Position numbers and translations under genes: made by a program. The notes under the pieces were generated by a model. It searched no databases. It was not told the origin of the DNA and saw only the letters and a program-made list of their open reading frames with translations. 32,876 nt of DNA from a virus. The stretch spans positions 1 through 32,876 of the IMG/VR virus record IMGVR_UViG_3300047163_000032, one strand, 5' to 3'. Positions 21,823 to 28,720 of the stretch are shown piece by piece. Each line of letters opens with the position of its first letter. The stretch's first letter is position 1.

Positions 21823-22192
21823 TACACGAGAACTGCCGCCGATGGACAGGACTCCCTGCCCACACAACCCGAACGTTTGCGAGTGTGACCTAGTTGGCAT
21901 GGAAGATCAATGCACGATCCAGCCTACAAAGAAAGACTGGTTGGCCGAACACTCGTTTCTGGCACAGCGCGAACGCCAACTCTCCGAAGCCCTGCGGGAG
22001 CGGGACGCATGGCGCGAAGTTGCCGCCGAGAAGATTCTTGAGCGGGACAAAGCGCGGGAGGCGCTGAGAATGATATTTGCAGTATCAACTGGAGAGGAAC
22101 AGGTTGCCGACGACAATCTAGGCGGATTGATTTGGATATCCAACTACGCGCATAAGTTCCTCACCCCACCCATGAAGGGAAGGCCGGAATGA
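21815..22192 (+). CDS. hypothetical protein with N-terminal Cys cluster, 125 aa
   Basis: TPCPHNPNVCECDLVGMEDQC near the N-terminus offers four Cys (residues 15, 22, 24, 33), a possible zinc site. A strongly charged coiled coil follows (SEALRERDAWREVAAEKILE), then LGGLIWISNYAHKF. The start lies in the 20-bp start repeat. It overlaps the previous gene by 8 bases and the next by 4. Function unknown. Confidence 0.65.
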   Translation: MTDTRELPPMDRTPCPHNPNVCECDLVGMEDQCTIQPTKKDWLAEHSFLAQRERQLSEALRERDAWREVAAEKILERDKAREALRMIFAVSTGEEQVADDNLGGLIWISNYAHKFLTPPMKGRPE

Positions 22193-22422
22193 GTTATAGC
22201 GAGACGAAGGGGGAATTTCCGGGAACCACCAAAATCGCCATAGCTTGCGATGCACGAAACGGCAAAGGCATCTGCAACAGTTCAGCCGAGATTACCGCCG
22301 AGCGAGAATTTGCTCTCGACTTGCTGTTCAAACTTGGATGGGGTTTACAGCGCGGGCATCAAGTCTGCGGGCAATGCTCCAAGAAAAACCACGTCGTATT
22401 TTCAAAGGAAGGAACCCAATGA
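22189..22422 (+). CDS. hypothetical protein with Cys pairs, 77 aa
   Basis: ATG 22189 shares ATGA with the previous stop. Cys20, Cys29, Cys60 and Cys63 (VCGQC) could form a split zinc ribbon, in the pattern 'C.A..GKGIC ... GW ... C..C'. The N-terminal GEFPGTTKIAIACDARNGKG may be a small beta unit. It ends in a 4-base overlap with the next gene. No family named. Confidence 0.6.
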   Translation: MSYSETKGEFPGTTKIAIACDARNGKGICNSSAEITAEREFALDLLFKLGWGLQRGHQVCGQCSKKNHVVFSKEGTQ

Positions 22423-22426
22423 CTGA
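22407..22426 (+). repeat. 20-bp start-site repeat, copy 2
   Basis: Exact copy of 21803-21822, again with its ATG starting a gene (22419). A shorter relative (AAGGAAACCCAATGCCGACTGA) starts the tiny ORF at 22612. Confidence 0.9.
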
Positions 22427-22622
22427 CCACTGCTGGCACGAATACGAAAACATCAAAGACACTGCACGCCGCAACCTAAGGTATGTTTGTTGTCATTGCG
22501 GGTATGTTTATAGCCCTTTTCAGCGTATTCCCAAACCCGGTCATGGGCTGTATTCGCCGGACTTAATTACGACCGAGCGCCCAAAAGGCCCGTGCCCAAA
22601 AAGGAAACCCAATGCCGACTGA
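22419..22622 (+). CDS. small Cys/His protein, 67 aa
   Basis: MTDHCWHEYENIKDTARRNLRYVCCHCGY begins the protein: Cys5, His7 and a CCHCG group (Cys24, Cys25, Cys27) look like a zinc ribbon of the C.H ... CxxC style. The rest is Pro/Lys-rich. ATG 22419 lies in the 20-bp start repeat. Many phages encode such 'C.H.w ... R.R.C..CG' proteins; none has a clear role. Confidence 0.65.
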   Translation: MTDHCWHEYENIKDTARRNLRYVCCHCGYVYSPFQRIPKPGHGLYSPDLITTERPKGPCPKRKPNAD

Positions 22623-22683
22623 CCTGATCCCCCACACCTACGACAACTCCGGCCCGGACGACCGCTGCTCCATGTATTCTTGA
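22612..22683 (+). CDS. tiny ORF, 23 aa, possibly a gene remnant
   Basis: ATG 22612 lies in an AAGGAAACCCA leader like those of the neighbours. The 23-residue frame contains HTYDNSGPDDRC, which looks like the start of a small Cys/His phage protein that has lost its second half. It may be a truncated copy or a leader peptide. Weak support. Confidence 0.25.
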   Translation: MPTDLIPHTYDNSGPDDRCSMYS

Positions 22684-22706
22684 AAGTACAAGAAAGGGAG
22701 GTATTT

Positions 22707-23264
22707 ATGTCAGCTACCCAGTGTTTTCGATGCGAAGCAATCAATGGAGGTGCGGGGGATTTCCCGCTCAAACTCAATCCAGAAACGATGTGGTTTCAGT
22801 GCTCAAAAGGCCATCAAGTGACGGCTGACGAGGTAAGCGAAGCCATCCAAAACAAGCCGTTGGAGGAGGTAAAGAAGAAGAACGGCAGACCCAGGAACAC
22901 CCCCGATTTGGCGGATTTATCGGACAAAAAACAGGCAAAAACAGCCTCAGAAACCCCCGAAAACGGCGATTTTGAAGTCTCGTCGGAGATCGAAAAAGTG
23001 CAGCAAAACGATAACGGTTTAGGGGAGTTTATCGACGAGCACGGAACCAAGTGGTCAATCGGCGCAGACTTCTCGCTCAACGGGGACTTTCAGGTCGTTA
23101 TTTTCGCGGACGGTGATCAGCTTATCCCGGTTCGTGTGCCCCATTTGTACCTCGAATCCATCGGCCAAGAAGCCGAAAATGAGGACAAGACGGTTGTTGA
23201 GTGGCTGTCGGAGCGAATTTCTGAGTCGTTGGAGAACTATTTCGTTGCCGTAAAAACCGTTTAA
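22707..23264 (+). CDS. zinc-ribbon protein with acidic linker, 186 aa
   Basis: AGGGAGG (22695-22701) gives ATG 22707 rather than an in-frame TTG at 22680. Cys6-x2-Cys9 and Cys32-x3-His36 at the N-terminus form a probable zinc ribbon (QCFRCEAINGG ... WFQCSKGHQV). A linker (55-105) rich in Lys/Glu/Asn and a C-terminal domain (FIDEHGTKWSIGADF, DGDQLIPVRVPHLYLESIG) follow. No family named. The stop is 5 bases before a palindrome copy at 23269. Confidence 0.65.
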   Translation: MSATQCFRCEAINGGAGDFPLKLNPETMWFQCSKGHQVTADEVSEAIQNKPLEEVKKKNGRPRNTPDLADLSDKKQAKTASETPENGDFEVSSEIEKVQQNDNGLGEFIDEHGTKWSIGADFSLNGDFQVVIFADGDQLIPVRVPHLYLESIGQEAENEDKTVVEWLSERISESLENYFVAVKTV

Positions 23265-23268
23265 GAAA

Positions 23269-23283
23269 ATCCGACAGTCGGAC
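23269..23283 (+). repeat. dispersed 15-bp palindrome, copy 5
   Basis: ATCCGACAGTCGGAC, between the stop at 23262-23264 and ATG 23292. Confidence 0.75.
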
Positions 23284-23291
23284 GGTGAAGC

Positions 23292-23501
23292 ATGGGTGAA
23301 GTTGTCAGAGTGATGCGGTTCTGGGTGTGCGAACTTTGTGGGCATGAGATGCCCAAGAAGAGGCGCACCCGGCCCAACAAGTGCGGGCATTGCGCCAAAA
23401 GCTGGTGGTACACCGGCATTCCCATCGGCAAGGGCAACGCTGGCAAGATACCGGAAATGTACCCCCTTAAGCCGGAAGAGGTCGCCGGTTCGTGCGATTG
23501 A
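23292..23501 (+). CDS. small zinc-ribbon protein, 69 aa
   Basis: FWVCELCGHEMPKKRRTRPNKCGHCAKSWW carries two CxxC pairs (Cys13/Cys16, Cys31/Cys34), a rubredoxin- or zinc-ribbon-like knuckle. The C-terminus is Pro/Lys-rich. ATG 23292 sits 9 bases after the dispersed palindrome (23269-23283), so a protein bound there could block its translation or transcription. Function unknown; it may bind nucleic acid. Confidence 0.7.
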   Translation: MGEVVRVMRFWVCELCGHEMPKKRRTRPNKCGHCAKSWWYTGIPIGKGNAGKIPEMYPLKPEEVAGSCD

Positions 23502-23522
23502 GTTAGAATCGAAACATAAAAA

Positions 23523-23867
23523 ATGGTGACAGACGCCAATATCGGACTGCTTTACAAGAACCCTGTAAAAGCTGGCGTAGCGCAGTGGACGCAGCCAATA
23601 CCTGGCGGTCCCGTTTATCCGCAACAGGCTTATCAAGAATCGGGATCGCGCCCCGGATGGATCGTCAACGAACAGGCGGCCTTGTTTGTTTTAGGTTGTG
23701 GACATTTTCAGAATTCATTCACTGTGTATTTCGATACCTACCAGCCGCCGACCGGATCAGCGGTTCCAGCAGCGCTCTTTTGCTGCGGACTGTGTTCGTA
23801 TTTGCAGCGCATCGTGACCCCGGTTTCCGCAATATACGCTGAAAATAACCCAATCCTACTGCCGTAA
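23523..23867 (+). CDS. hypothetical protein with CCGLC cluster, 114 aa
   Basis: The protein has a Pro/Gly/Gln-rich N-terminal half (AGVAQWTQPIPGGPVYPQQ, ESGSRPGWIVNEQ), then LGCGHFQNSFTVYFDTYQPP, and ALFCCGLCSYLQRIVTPVS. Cys/His positions 59, 61, 85, 86 and 89 could bind a metal. 'G...ALLCC.LCS..QRI..P' is a pattern I have seen in phage proteins of unknown function. There is no clear ribosome-binding site before ATG 23523. Confidence 0.6.
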   Translation: MVTDANIGLLYKNPVKAGVAQWTQPIPGGPVYPQQAYQESGSRPGWIVNEQAALFVLGCGHFQNSFTVYFDTYQPPTGSAVPAALFCCGLCSYLQRIVTPVSAIYAENNPILLP

Positions 23868-23903
23868 AATTCGGTCGTGCGATTCAATTGACGTTCCAGC
23901 CCC

Positions 23904-23981
23904 GTCGCGCTTGCTCCCCTCGGTGACACAGTGAAGGGGAAGGCGCGACTCAGCCCGTCGCCCTAGCGCAGCCCCTTGCGC
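23904..23981 (+). other. hairpin-rich intergenic element in the 23868-24052 gap
   Basis: A 7-bp stem GTCGCGC (23904-23910) / GCGCGAC (23943-23949) encloses CCCCT (23916-23920) / AGGGG (23935-23939). A second hairpin GCGCA/TGCGC follows at 23966-23981. CCCGTCGC occurs at 23902 and again near 23954. No T-run follows, so it is not a simple terminator. It sits just upstream of a TTGACA promoter site and could be a leader RNA, a protein-binding locus or an origin-like element. Confidence 0.5.
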
Positions 23982-23998
23982 GTCAACGACATAGCCTA

Positions 23999-24028
23999 TT
24001 GACAACCGTACAAGCAAAGGCGCATATT
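23999..24028 (+). promoter_or_regulatory. candidate sigma70-like promoter
   Basis: TTGACA (23999-24004) and CATATT (24023-24028) with an 18-base spacer. It stands upstream of ATG 24053 and its GGAGGG. It argues against using the in-frame TTG at 23999 as a start codon. Confidence 0.55.
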
Positions 24029-24052
24029 TTCGCCAGTATCGCGGAGGGTTTT

Positions 24053-24283
24053 ATGTACTTTGACCAGAATTTCGAGTTTAGGGACGGCAAACCGGTAAAT
24101 GTTCGGCTCGCCGAGATGTGGGACAGCCAACCGCGTATCCACGTTGACGACGACCAAGATGCGCAAATGCGCTCCCGCATGAATGCCGTCGTGTGGATGC
24201 TTGCCTGTTTAGCCTTTGAGGTCTTAGGCGGAATTGTTGCAGCCGCCTATTACTTCGTTGTGCGTTATGGTGGCAAACCGTGA
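24053..24283 (+). CDS. small single-TM protein, 76 aa
   Basis: GGAGGG (24043-24048) gives ATG 24053. The N-terminal ~40 residues are soluble and acidic (FEFRDGKPVNVRLAEMWD, IHVDDDQDAQMR). A hydrophobic helix spans about 43-70 (MNAVVWMLACLAFEVLGGIV). The arrangement suggests a type-II-like or C-tail anchor. Nothing is recognised. It overlaps the next gene by 4 bases (GTGA). Confidence 0.6.
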   Translation: MYFDQNFEFRDGKPVNVRLAEMWDSQPRIHVDDDQDAQMRSRMNAVVWMLACLAFEVLGGIVAAAYYFVVRYGGKP

Positions 24284-24507
24284 TTGACATTTTCGACGCT
24301 CACGACTTTGTACAGGCAAACTCTCACAAGCGCCTGAAGATCGAGCCGCACGGAGAACAGTTTGATTTGTTTACCAGCCAGACCGAGCAATGCTACAAAG
24401 TGACAGGCCCGCAGGGTAGTATCCTGCTAACCTACTCACAAGTAAAGCATTTAGGGTTACTTGGATTGATCGAGAGATCGAACCAAGCCAGTCTTTTTGA
24501 CTGTTAG
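24280..24507 (+). CDS. hypothetical protein, 75 aa
   Basis: GTG 24280 overlaps the TM-protein stop. The product is small and soluble: IDIFDAHDFVQANSHKRLKI, TSQTEQCYKVTGPQGSILLTY, QVKHLGLLGLIERSNQ. The middle resembles a beta hairpin. No family named. Its last codons overlap the next promoter-like site. Confidence 0.55.
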   Translation: MIDIFDAHDFVQANSHKRLKIEPHGEQFDLFTSQTEQCYKVTGPQGSILLTYSQVKHLGLLGLIERSNQASLFDC

Positions 24508-24526
24508 CCCTAGACCGTGGTAGATT
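24497..24526 (+). promoter_or_regulatory. candidate sigma70-like promoter for the DUF932 gene
   Basis: TTGACT (24497-24502) and TAGATT (24521-24526), 18-base spacer, 50 bases before ATG 24576. It is located at the end of the preceding gene. It matches the box types seen at 14327 and 27843. Confidence 0.55.
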
Positions 24527-24575
24527 CAAAACATCGCCAGACCAGCGATAATCACCAGAGAGGAAACAAAACACC

Positions 24576-25472
24576 ATGAACATGCACAACTTCACCCGTG
24601 GAGCAGCAGCCAATCCCGGCGTAACCGCACGTTTGAGCAATGGCCTTGACCTTGACGCTTTGCGCGTTCGCGTCCCGTCCGCGTTTGCCGTCGAACCCCA
24701 CCACAGCCGCTCAGCCCGGTACGCCTACATCCCGACCGTGGAAGTCATCACGGCGATGATGGAGGAAGGATTCAAGCCTTTTGAGGCAAAGCAGAGCAAG
24801 ACTCGCCTTGCCGACAAACAGGACTTTACCAAGCACATGATTCGGTTTCGCCACCCCGATGCCGCCCGCGAGATCAAGGTTGGCGACTCCATCCCCGAGA
24901 TCGTCCTTATCAACTCCCACGACGGCAGCAGCGCCTATAAGCTGATGGCCGGACTGTTTCGTTTGGTTTGCTCCAACGGTTTGATCGTAGCCGACGGCAC
25001 CATCAACGAGATCAACGTGCAGCACAAGGGCAACATTGCCCACAACGTGATCGAGGGCAGTTTCAAAATCGTTGAGGAAGCCCCGAAGGCGTTGGAGCAG
25101 GTCAACCGCTGGAGTGGCCTGCAACTCACAGACGGAAAGCGCCAAGCGTTCGGAGAAGCCGCCCGCGTCATCCGGTTTGGAGACTCCGAAGGCAACGTCA
25201 AGACGACCATCACCGCTCAGCAGTTGCTCGCGCCCCGCCGGTACGAGGACAAGGAACCCACGCTTTGGAAAACCACGAACGTCCTGCAAGAGAACATCAT
25301 GAAGGGCGGAATCACAGGCCGCCGCCAGTGGCAGACCAACGAGAAGACTGGACGCCGAGAACTGAGCCGCGCCAGCGGCATGAAGGCAGTGAACGGGATC
25401 GACGCTGATGCGAAACTTAATAAGGCCCTTTGGGCTTTGGCCGAGCGCATGGCCGAACTGAAGGCCGCTTAG
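24576..25472 (+). CDS. DUF932 (phage/plasmid-like) protein, 298 aa
   Basis: The layout is that of DUF932: SARYAYIPTVEVITAMMEEGFKPF (46-69), a basic stretch, then HMIRFRH, EIVLINSHDGSSAYKLMAGLFRLVCSNGLIV (about 106-138), and LLAPRRYEDKEPTLWKTTNVLQENIMKGG. DUF932 proteins are common on plasmids and phages; a role in DNA metabolism has been suggested but is unproven. The start ATG 24576 follows AGAGAGGAAAC. This is the first gene after the promoter-like site at 24497. Confidence 0.88.
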   Translation: MNMHNFTRGAAANPGVTARLSNGLDLDALRVRVPSAFAVEPHHSRSARYAYIPTVEVITAMMEEGFKPFEAKQSKTRLADKQDFTKHMIRFRHPDAAREIKVGDSIPEIVLINSHDGSSAYKLMAGLFRLVCSNGLIVADGTINEINVQHKGNIAHNVIEGSFKIVEEAPKALEQVNRWSGLQLTDGKRQAFGEAARVIRFGDSEGNVKTTITAQQLLAPRRYEDKEPTLWKTTNVLQENIMKGGITGRRQWQTNEKTGRRELSRASGMKAVNGIDADAKLNKALWALAERMAELKAA

Positions 25473-25588
25473 CAGAGCACACGCGGGAGAAGCCGCCCGC
25501 GTGGAATGCGGCAGGGAACGTTGCAAGCCCGATCCCAAATCGAACCGCATTCGGAAGGCCCGACCAGCCGACCGCACCGAGGAAGAGC

Positions 25589-25762
25589 ATGAAACCAACT
25601 TACAAAAACCAGCTTATCGAGGCTCGTCGATTGCTAGACGAGAAGGGAATTCAAGCCGTTTACAATCCCCACGCGATGATCGGCAAGACTTGCGGATGCG
25701 GAACATGCTTTTGCTGTGCCGCTCTGCAAGTTTACAGAGAGAACATCGGGACAACCCTCTAG
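25589..25762 (+). CDS. small Cys-rich protein, 57 aa
   Basis: The leader CACCGAGGAAGAGC precedes ATG 25589. The product ends KTCGCGTCFCCAALQVYREN, with five Cys (C-x-C-x2-C-x-CC) in a row, and has a helical start (NQLIEARRLLDEKGIQAVYN). Possible metal-binding micro-protein. The dispersed palindrome (25766-25780) lies 3 bases after its stop. The 116 bases before it hold no gene. Confidence 0.6.
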   Translation: MKPTYKNQLIEARRLLDEKGIQAVYNPHAMIGKTCGCGTCFCCAALQVYRENIGTTL

Positions 25763-25765
25763 CCC

Positions 25766-25780
25766 GTCCGACTATCGGAC
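25766..25780 (+). repeat. dispersed 15-bp palindrome, copy 6
   Basis: GTCCGACTATCGGAC, 3 bases after the stop of the gene at 25589. Confidence 0.75.
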
Positions 25781-25797
25781 AGAAAGCAGACCCAGCC

Positions 25798-26247
25798 ATG
25801 ACCGTGTGGATTGACATCCCAACCGCCGCCAGCATTGCCGATCCGCAAGCCGCTTGGATCAATGCCGGTAAGTTCGACAACCTAACAGACGCTTTGAGCT
25901 TCGCGCAGGAACACTTCGGAGCGGACGACCAAGGGAGAATCGGACTAATCAGTCCGAGTAGCGACGAGCTACCCAAACCCGAAAAGTTCACCGTCTGGAC
26001 ACTCGCCAGCGACGATGAACACGGCACCAGGGCAGCGGTTTTCACAACCGAGTACGAAGCATACGCAGCGATGTACTTCGCCGCATTCCAAGGCGAAGAC
26101 GAAAGCCTTGCAGATGCCTGCGCACTGCAAGCGTTGACCGAAGCCAAGAAAACCGGCGATTACAGCGAGTTTCTTGAGCAGGTCGAAAGATGGCTGCAAG
26201 GCAGCGGCGACACCTACAGCGTGGACTCTCACGAAATCACGCTGTAA
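25798..26247 (+). CDS. hypothetical protein, 149 aa
   Basis: ATG 25798 lies 17 bases after a palindrome copy, with no strong ribosome-binding site. The product has WIDIPTAASIADPQAAWINA, DNLTDALSFAQEHFGADDQG, FTVWTLASDDEHGTRAAVFT and EFLEQVERWLQGSG. The pattern is an alpha/beta protein rich in Ala/Asp. No family or motif recognised. Confidence 0.55.
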   Translation: MTVWIDIPTAASIADPQAAWINAGKFDNLTDALSFAQEHFGADDQGRIGLISPSSDELPKPEKFTVWTLASDDEHGTRAAVFTTEYEAYAAMYFAAFQGEDESLADACALQALTEAKKTGDYSEFLEQVERWLQGSGDTYSVDSHEITL

Positions 26248-26318
26248 TGCCCCTAGAACCGTTTCAGGGTACTTGACCACCACCCAACCACCAAACAGCG
26301 CACACGGAGGCACCAGCA

Positions 26319-26420
26319 ATGATTAAACTCAACCGTAGAGAAGACCCGAAGCGTAGCGCCGAGCGCAGAGTTCGCACCCTGACCCTGAGAGCCGCCCGGA
26401 GAGAGAAGGCGACCCGATGA
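26319..26420 (+). CDS. tiny basic peptide, 33 aa
   Basis: CGGAGG lies upstream of ATG 26319, and the stop overlaps the next ATG (ATGA). The 33-residue peptide is strongly basic (RREDPKRSAERRVRT, LRAARREKATR). It probably binds nucleic acid or is a translational-coupling leader for the next gene. Confidence 0.45.
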   Translation: MIKLNRREDPKRSAERRVRTLTLRAARREKATR

Positions 26421-27130
26421 CGTATACCGAGCACTCATACAACCTCAGCCGACTCCGCGCCCGTCTGGAGAACTACAAAAAGCAGACGTGGCACACACTC
26501 CGCGAAGCAGTTCACAGCCGTTACGCCGAGATCCACGGCGGAAGCTGGGAATCTATCGCCGACATGGCCAAGTACTCCAGCCCATCAGACCGAGCGTTTT
26601 ACGTTGACAACTTTGGCGGATTCCGCATAGTGGGAGACTCCGGAGAGGTGAATACGCGCCAAGGTCATAATGGATGGTATTGCGATATCTGGCAGGAGGA
26701 GACGGTTACTGGAGTAGTTTTGCAGATGCCCGCCAGGAACGGAGAACCGCGATATTTCCCCGCCGTCAAATGGAGCGACAGGGAAGGCGTTACCCTGTAC
26801 CCGCTGGACATCTACGACAACAAGGAAGACGCAGCCCGCGCCGCCGATCATATCGCCGAGCGCATCGGCGAAGAAGAACGAGAATATAGCCTCAAAGACA
26901 GAGCCGAGCAGGACATCGAAGACGCCCGCGAAGAGATCAAAGCCGCCAGGGAAGAACGCCGCGCCTTAGTGGCCGAGATGAAGCAGCAGGACAGAAACGC
27001 CGCCCGCCCTGCTATTTGCGCCGCATTGAGAAAGCAACTAGCAGACCTAAAGAGGCAGAGCCGGAAGGCATGGAAGCTAATTCAGGAGCGGACGGAGAAT
27101 CCTTACACCGCAGACCCGAGTTATCGATGA
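26417..27130 (+). CDS. hypothetical protein with long coiled coil, 237 aa
   Basis: Residues about 1-135 look globular: HGGSWESIADMAKYSSPSDR, FYVDNFGGFRIVGDSGEV, GWYCDIWQEETVTGVVLQMP, YFPAVKWSDREGVTLYPLDI. Then follows an Arg/Glu/Ala coiled coil (about 140-215: EEEREYSLKDRAEQDIEDAR). Similar proteins ('GWY.D... V..G.V.QLPAR.G... D.Y......AA..AD..AE') occur in phages and plasmids, with no known role. ATG 26417 overlaps the preceding stop. Confidence 0.7.
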   Translation: MTYTEHSYNLSRLRARLENYKKQTWHTLREAVHSRYAEIHGGSWESIADMAKYSSPSDRAFYVDNFGGFRIVGDSGEVNTRQGHNGWYCDIWQEETVTGVVLQMPARNGEPRYFPAVKWSDREGVTLYPLDIYDNKEDAARAADHIAERIGEEEREYSLKDRAEQDIEDAREEIKAAREERRALVAEMKQQDRNAARPAICAALRKQLADLKRQSRKAWKLIQERTENPYTADPSYR

Positions 27131-27222
27131 AAGGCCCGCTCCGCACCCGAATCGGAACCGCTGTATTTTGGGTAATCTATTTGCTACTGCAAGCAGTAGC
27201 CGGATTACTCCAGCACCGCTAA
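27127..27222 (+). CDS. tiny single-TM peptide, 31 aa
   Basis: ATG 27127 overlaps the previous stop (ATGA). Residues 11-28 (TAVFWVIYLLLQAVAGLL) form one transmembrane helix after a basic N-terminus. Such tiny membrane peptides are frequent in phages. Function unknown. Confidence 0.45.
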   Translation: MKGPLRTRIGTAVFWVIYLLLQAVAGLLQHR

Positions 27223-27250
27223 CCCGCAACCGACCGAGGAAAACTACCCC

Positions 27251-27532
27251 ATGACAAGCACACTAGACCACCAGCCAATCACGGAAACGGTTATCCGATC
27301 CATTCGCCCGACGCGCACCGGAAACAGCATCTTTATCCCACTCCCCCCGGAATTGTGGCGGAAGTGCAATGGATGTGATTGTCCGACATGTAAGAGCGAT
27401 GGGACAGGAGGATATTGGGATACGCTCGCCGTCGAATCGAAGCCCGGCGCCGACCGATCAAAGGATATGACTTGGACAGTTCATCACCCAACGTTGCACC
27501 CAGCCGCCGACCGCCGCCGCATGAAGTATTAA
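27251..27532 (+). CDS. hypothetical protein with CxxCxCxxC cluster, 93 aa
   Basis: PTRTGNSIFIPLPPELWRKCNGCDCPTCKSDGTGGYWDTLAVESK is the core: Cys40, Cys43, Cys45 and Cys48 form a tight cluster that could bind zinc. 'G..IFIPLP..LW ... C..C ... G.YWDTL......' is a layout found in many phage and plasmid proteins of unknown function. The leader is ACCGAGGAAAACTACCCC before ATG 27251. Confidence 0.65.
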   Translation: MTSTLDHQPITETVIRSIRPTRTGNSIFIPLPPELWRKCNGCDCPTCKSDGTGGYWDTLAVESKPGADRSKDMTWTVHHPTLHPAADRRRMKY

Positions 27533-27575
27533 ACCGCAGCCACACGCAAAACAGCCAAAGAGAGAGGGAACCCAA

Positions 27576-27773
27576 ATGCAACGCAAACAAGTACTAGCCA
27601 ACCGCCGCAAGTCAGAGAACAACAACAACACAGCCCCGGCACTCCGCCCCGAAATCGCCGCCCGCGTCGATGTGTACATGGAGACGACAACCCCGGACGG
27701 AAAAAAGCAGTGCCACAAGAGCGACACGCCCGGAATCATTCGCAACACCGGACGACGCGCCCCACTTCGATAG
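27576..27773 (+). CDS. basic low-complexity protein, 65 aa
   Basis: AGAGAGAGGGAACCCAA precedes ATG 27576. The product is Arg/Asn/Lys-rich (RRKSENNNNTAPALRPEIAA), with a short beta-like centre (RVDVYMETTTPDGKKQCHK) and a basic C-terminus. It may bind nucleic acid. It is the last gene before the terminator at 27798. Confidence 0.5.
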   Translation: MQRKQVLANRRKSENNNNTAPALRPEIAARVDVYMETTTPDGKKQCHKSDTPGIIRNTGRRAPLR

Positions 27774-27797
27774 CCCCGATCCACCCGCAGACCTCAG

Positions 27798-27825
27798 CCC
27801 GGAGCCTCACCGCTCCGGGTTTTTT
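27798..27825 (+). terminator. intrinsic terminator
   Basis: Perfect 8-bp stem CCCGGAGC (27798-27805) / GCTCCGGG (27812-27819), 6-base loop, then six Ts (27820-27825). It closes the operon that starts near 24576. Confidence 0.93.
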
Positions 27826-27842
27826 ATGCCCCAAAATAAACG

Positions 27843-27872
27843 TTGACATCGTACGCAGATAGATGCTTAGAT
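27843..27872 (+). promoter_or_regulatory. candidate sigma70-like promoter
   Basis: TTGACA (27843-27848) with TTAGAT (27867-27872, 18-base spacer) as -10, directly after the terminator and 43 bases before GTG 27915. Confidence 0.5.
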
Positions 27873-27914
27873 GTTTCCAGCGCTTGACCAGCGCGGAGAG
27901 AGGAAACCTAAAAA

Positions 27915-28154
27915 GTGAACCAGACCAGACAAAAGAAGATCGACGCAATAGCCGCCAAACTCGACGAGCTACGCGCCGACGTGGAAGCCCTCAAAGACGA
28001 GGAAGAGGAGTATTACGACAACCTCAGCGAGAAGGCCCAGGAGAGCGAGAAAGGCGAAGCCAGTGACCAAGCCCGCTCTTATCTCGAAGACGCTGTAAAC
28101 GGTTTAGAGGAAGTGTTAGACAACCTCCAGAGCGCTTCGGGAACCCTTGATTAG
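27915..28154 (+). CDS. coiled-coil acidic protein, 79 aa
   Basis: GTG 27915 follows GAGAGAGGAAAC. The product is a helical acidic protein (QKKIDAIAAKLDELRADVEA, EEEEYYDNLSEKAQESEKGE, YLEDAVNGLEEVLDNLQSAS). 'EYYDNL ... SE ... LEDAV..LEE...L' is a common small-phage-protein pattern. It probably dimerises. It opens a new operon after the terminator. Confidence 0.65.
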   Translation: MNQTRQKKIDAIAAKLDELRADVEALKDEEEEYYDNLSEKAQESEKGEASDQARSYLEDAVNGLEEVLDNLQSASGTLD

Positions 28155-28227
28155 TTCCAGACCAGTGGTAAAACCCCTAACCGCTCAGGCCCGACCAGCC
28201 GAGCAGAAAACCGAGGAAAACCCAATC

Positions 28228-28470
28228 ATGGCAGCAGCCCACGTAACACAGTTTCCGACCACCACCACCGCCAAGACCCGCAACCCGCACCGTATCAGCC
28301 TCAGCCAGCTAGCCGAGAATTTCGGCTACGATGACCGCATGGAATTCCTTGAGTCGGAATGCACCGATTCAATTGTTCCGGCTTGCTGTGAATTCGAGTG
28401 CGAAGTAGAGCCGGACGGACGTTGCGAGCACGGATGCCCTAGCGCCCTACTCGCCGCAGGACTCATCTAG
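28228..28470 (+). CDS. hypothetical protein with C-terminal Cys cluster, 80 aa
   Basis: The end reads SIVPACCEFECEVEPDGRCEHGCPSALL, with Cys53, Cys54, Cys58, Cys66 and Cys70, a possible metal site. The middle has ISLSQLAENFGYDDRMEFLES. This 'FGYDD..E..E.EC..S..PA.C ... CEVEPDG.CEHGCPS.LL' layout is a recurrent phage/plasmid protein of unknown function. ACCGAGGAAAACC precedes ATG 28228. A degenerate palindrome copy starts right after its stop (28471). Confidence 0.7.
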   Translation: MAAAHVTQFPTTTTAKTRNPHRISLSQLAENFGYDDRMEFLESECTDSIVPACCEFECEVEPDGRCEHGCPSALLAAGLI

Positions 28471-28485
28471 TTCCGACAGTTGGGA
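28471..28485 (+). repeat. dispersed 15-bp palindrome, copy 7 (degenerate)
   Basis: TTCCGACAGTTGGGA, directly after the stop of the gene at 28228. Confidence 0.55.
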
Positions 28486-28520
28486 CAGCAACTCACAAGA
28501 CCAAACCCGAGGAAAAGGCA

Positions 28521-28664
28521 ATGGAACAAGTTCACACCTGCAAAGCTCACGGCCACGCCCACCGCTACACTCGCCACAATTGCGGGCACCAGTATTGCCC
28601 GCTCTACTGGATTGCTTGCCCGCGCTGCTATGGTAGCGAAGAGAACAACCGCCACGCAGCATAA
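28521..28664 (+). CDS. tiny Cys/His protein, 47 aa
   Basis: CCCGAGGAAAAGGCA precedes ATG 28521. The product has His5, Cys7, His10, His12, His14, His19, Cys21, His23, Cys26, Cys33 and Cys36, dense enough for one or two zinc sites (THTCKAHGHAH-like start, NCGHQYCPLY, IACPRCYG). No function is known. Confidence 0.6.
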   Translation: MEQVHTCKAHGHAHRYTRHNCGHQYCPLYWIACPRCYGSEENNRHAA

Positions 28665-28720
28665 ACCGCCAGCCGGGAGCGATATCCCGGCACCATCCCA
28701 AGACCGAGAGGAAAAACACC

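Noticed and set aside
23999-24001. TTG 23999 as a start codon
   Set aside because: It lies in a TTGACA -35 box, and ATG 24053 has a strong GGAGGG site.
24711-25598. Long minus-strand open frame opposite DUF932
   Set aside because: Antisense shadow of the DUF932 gene; no start signal and no protein-like pattern.
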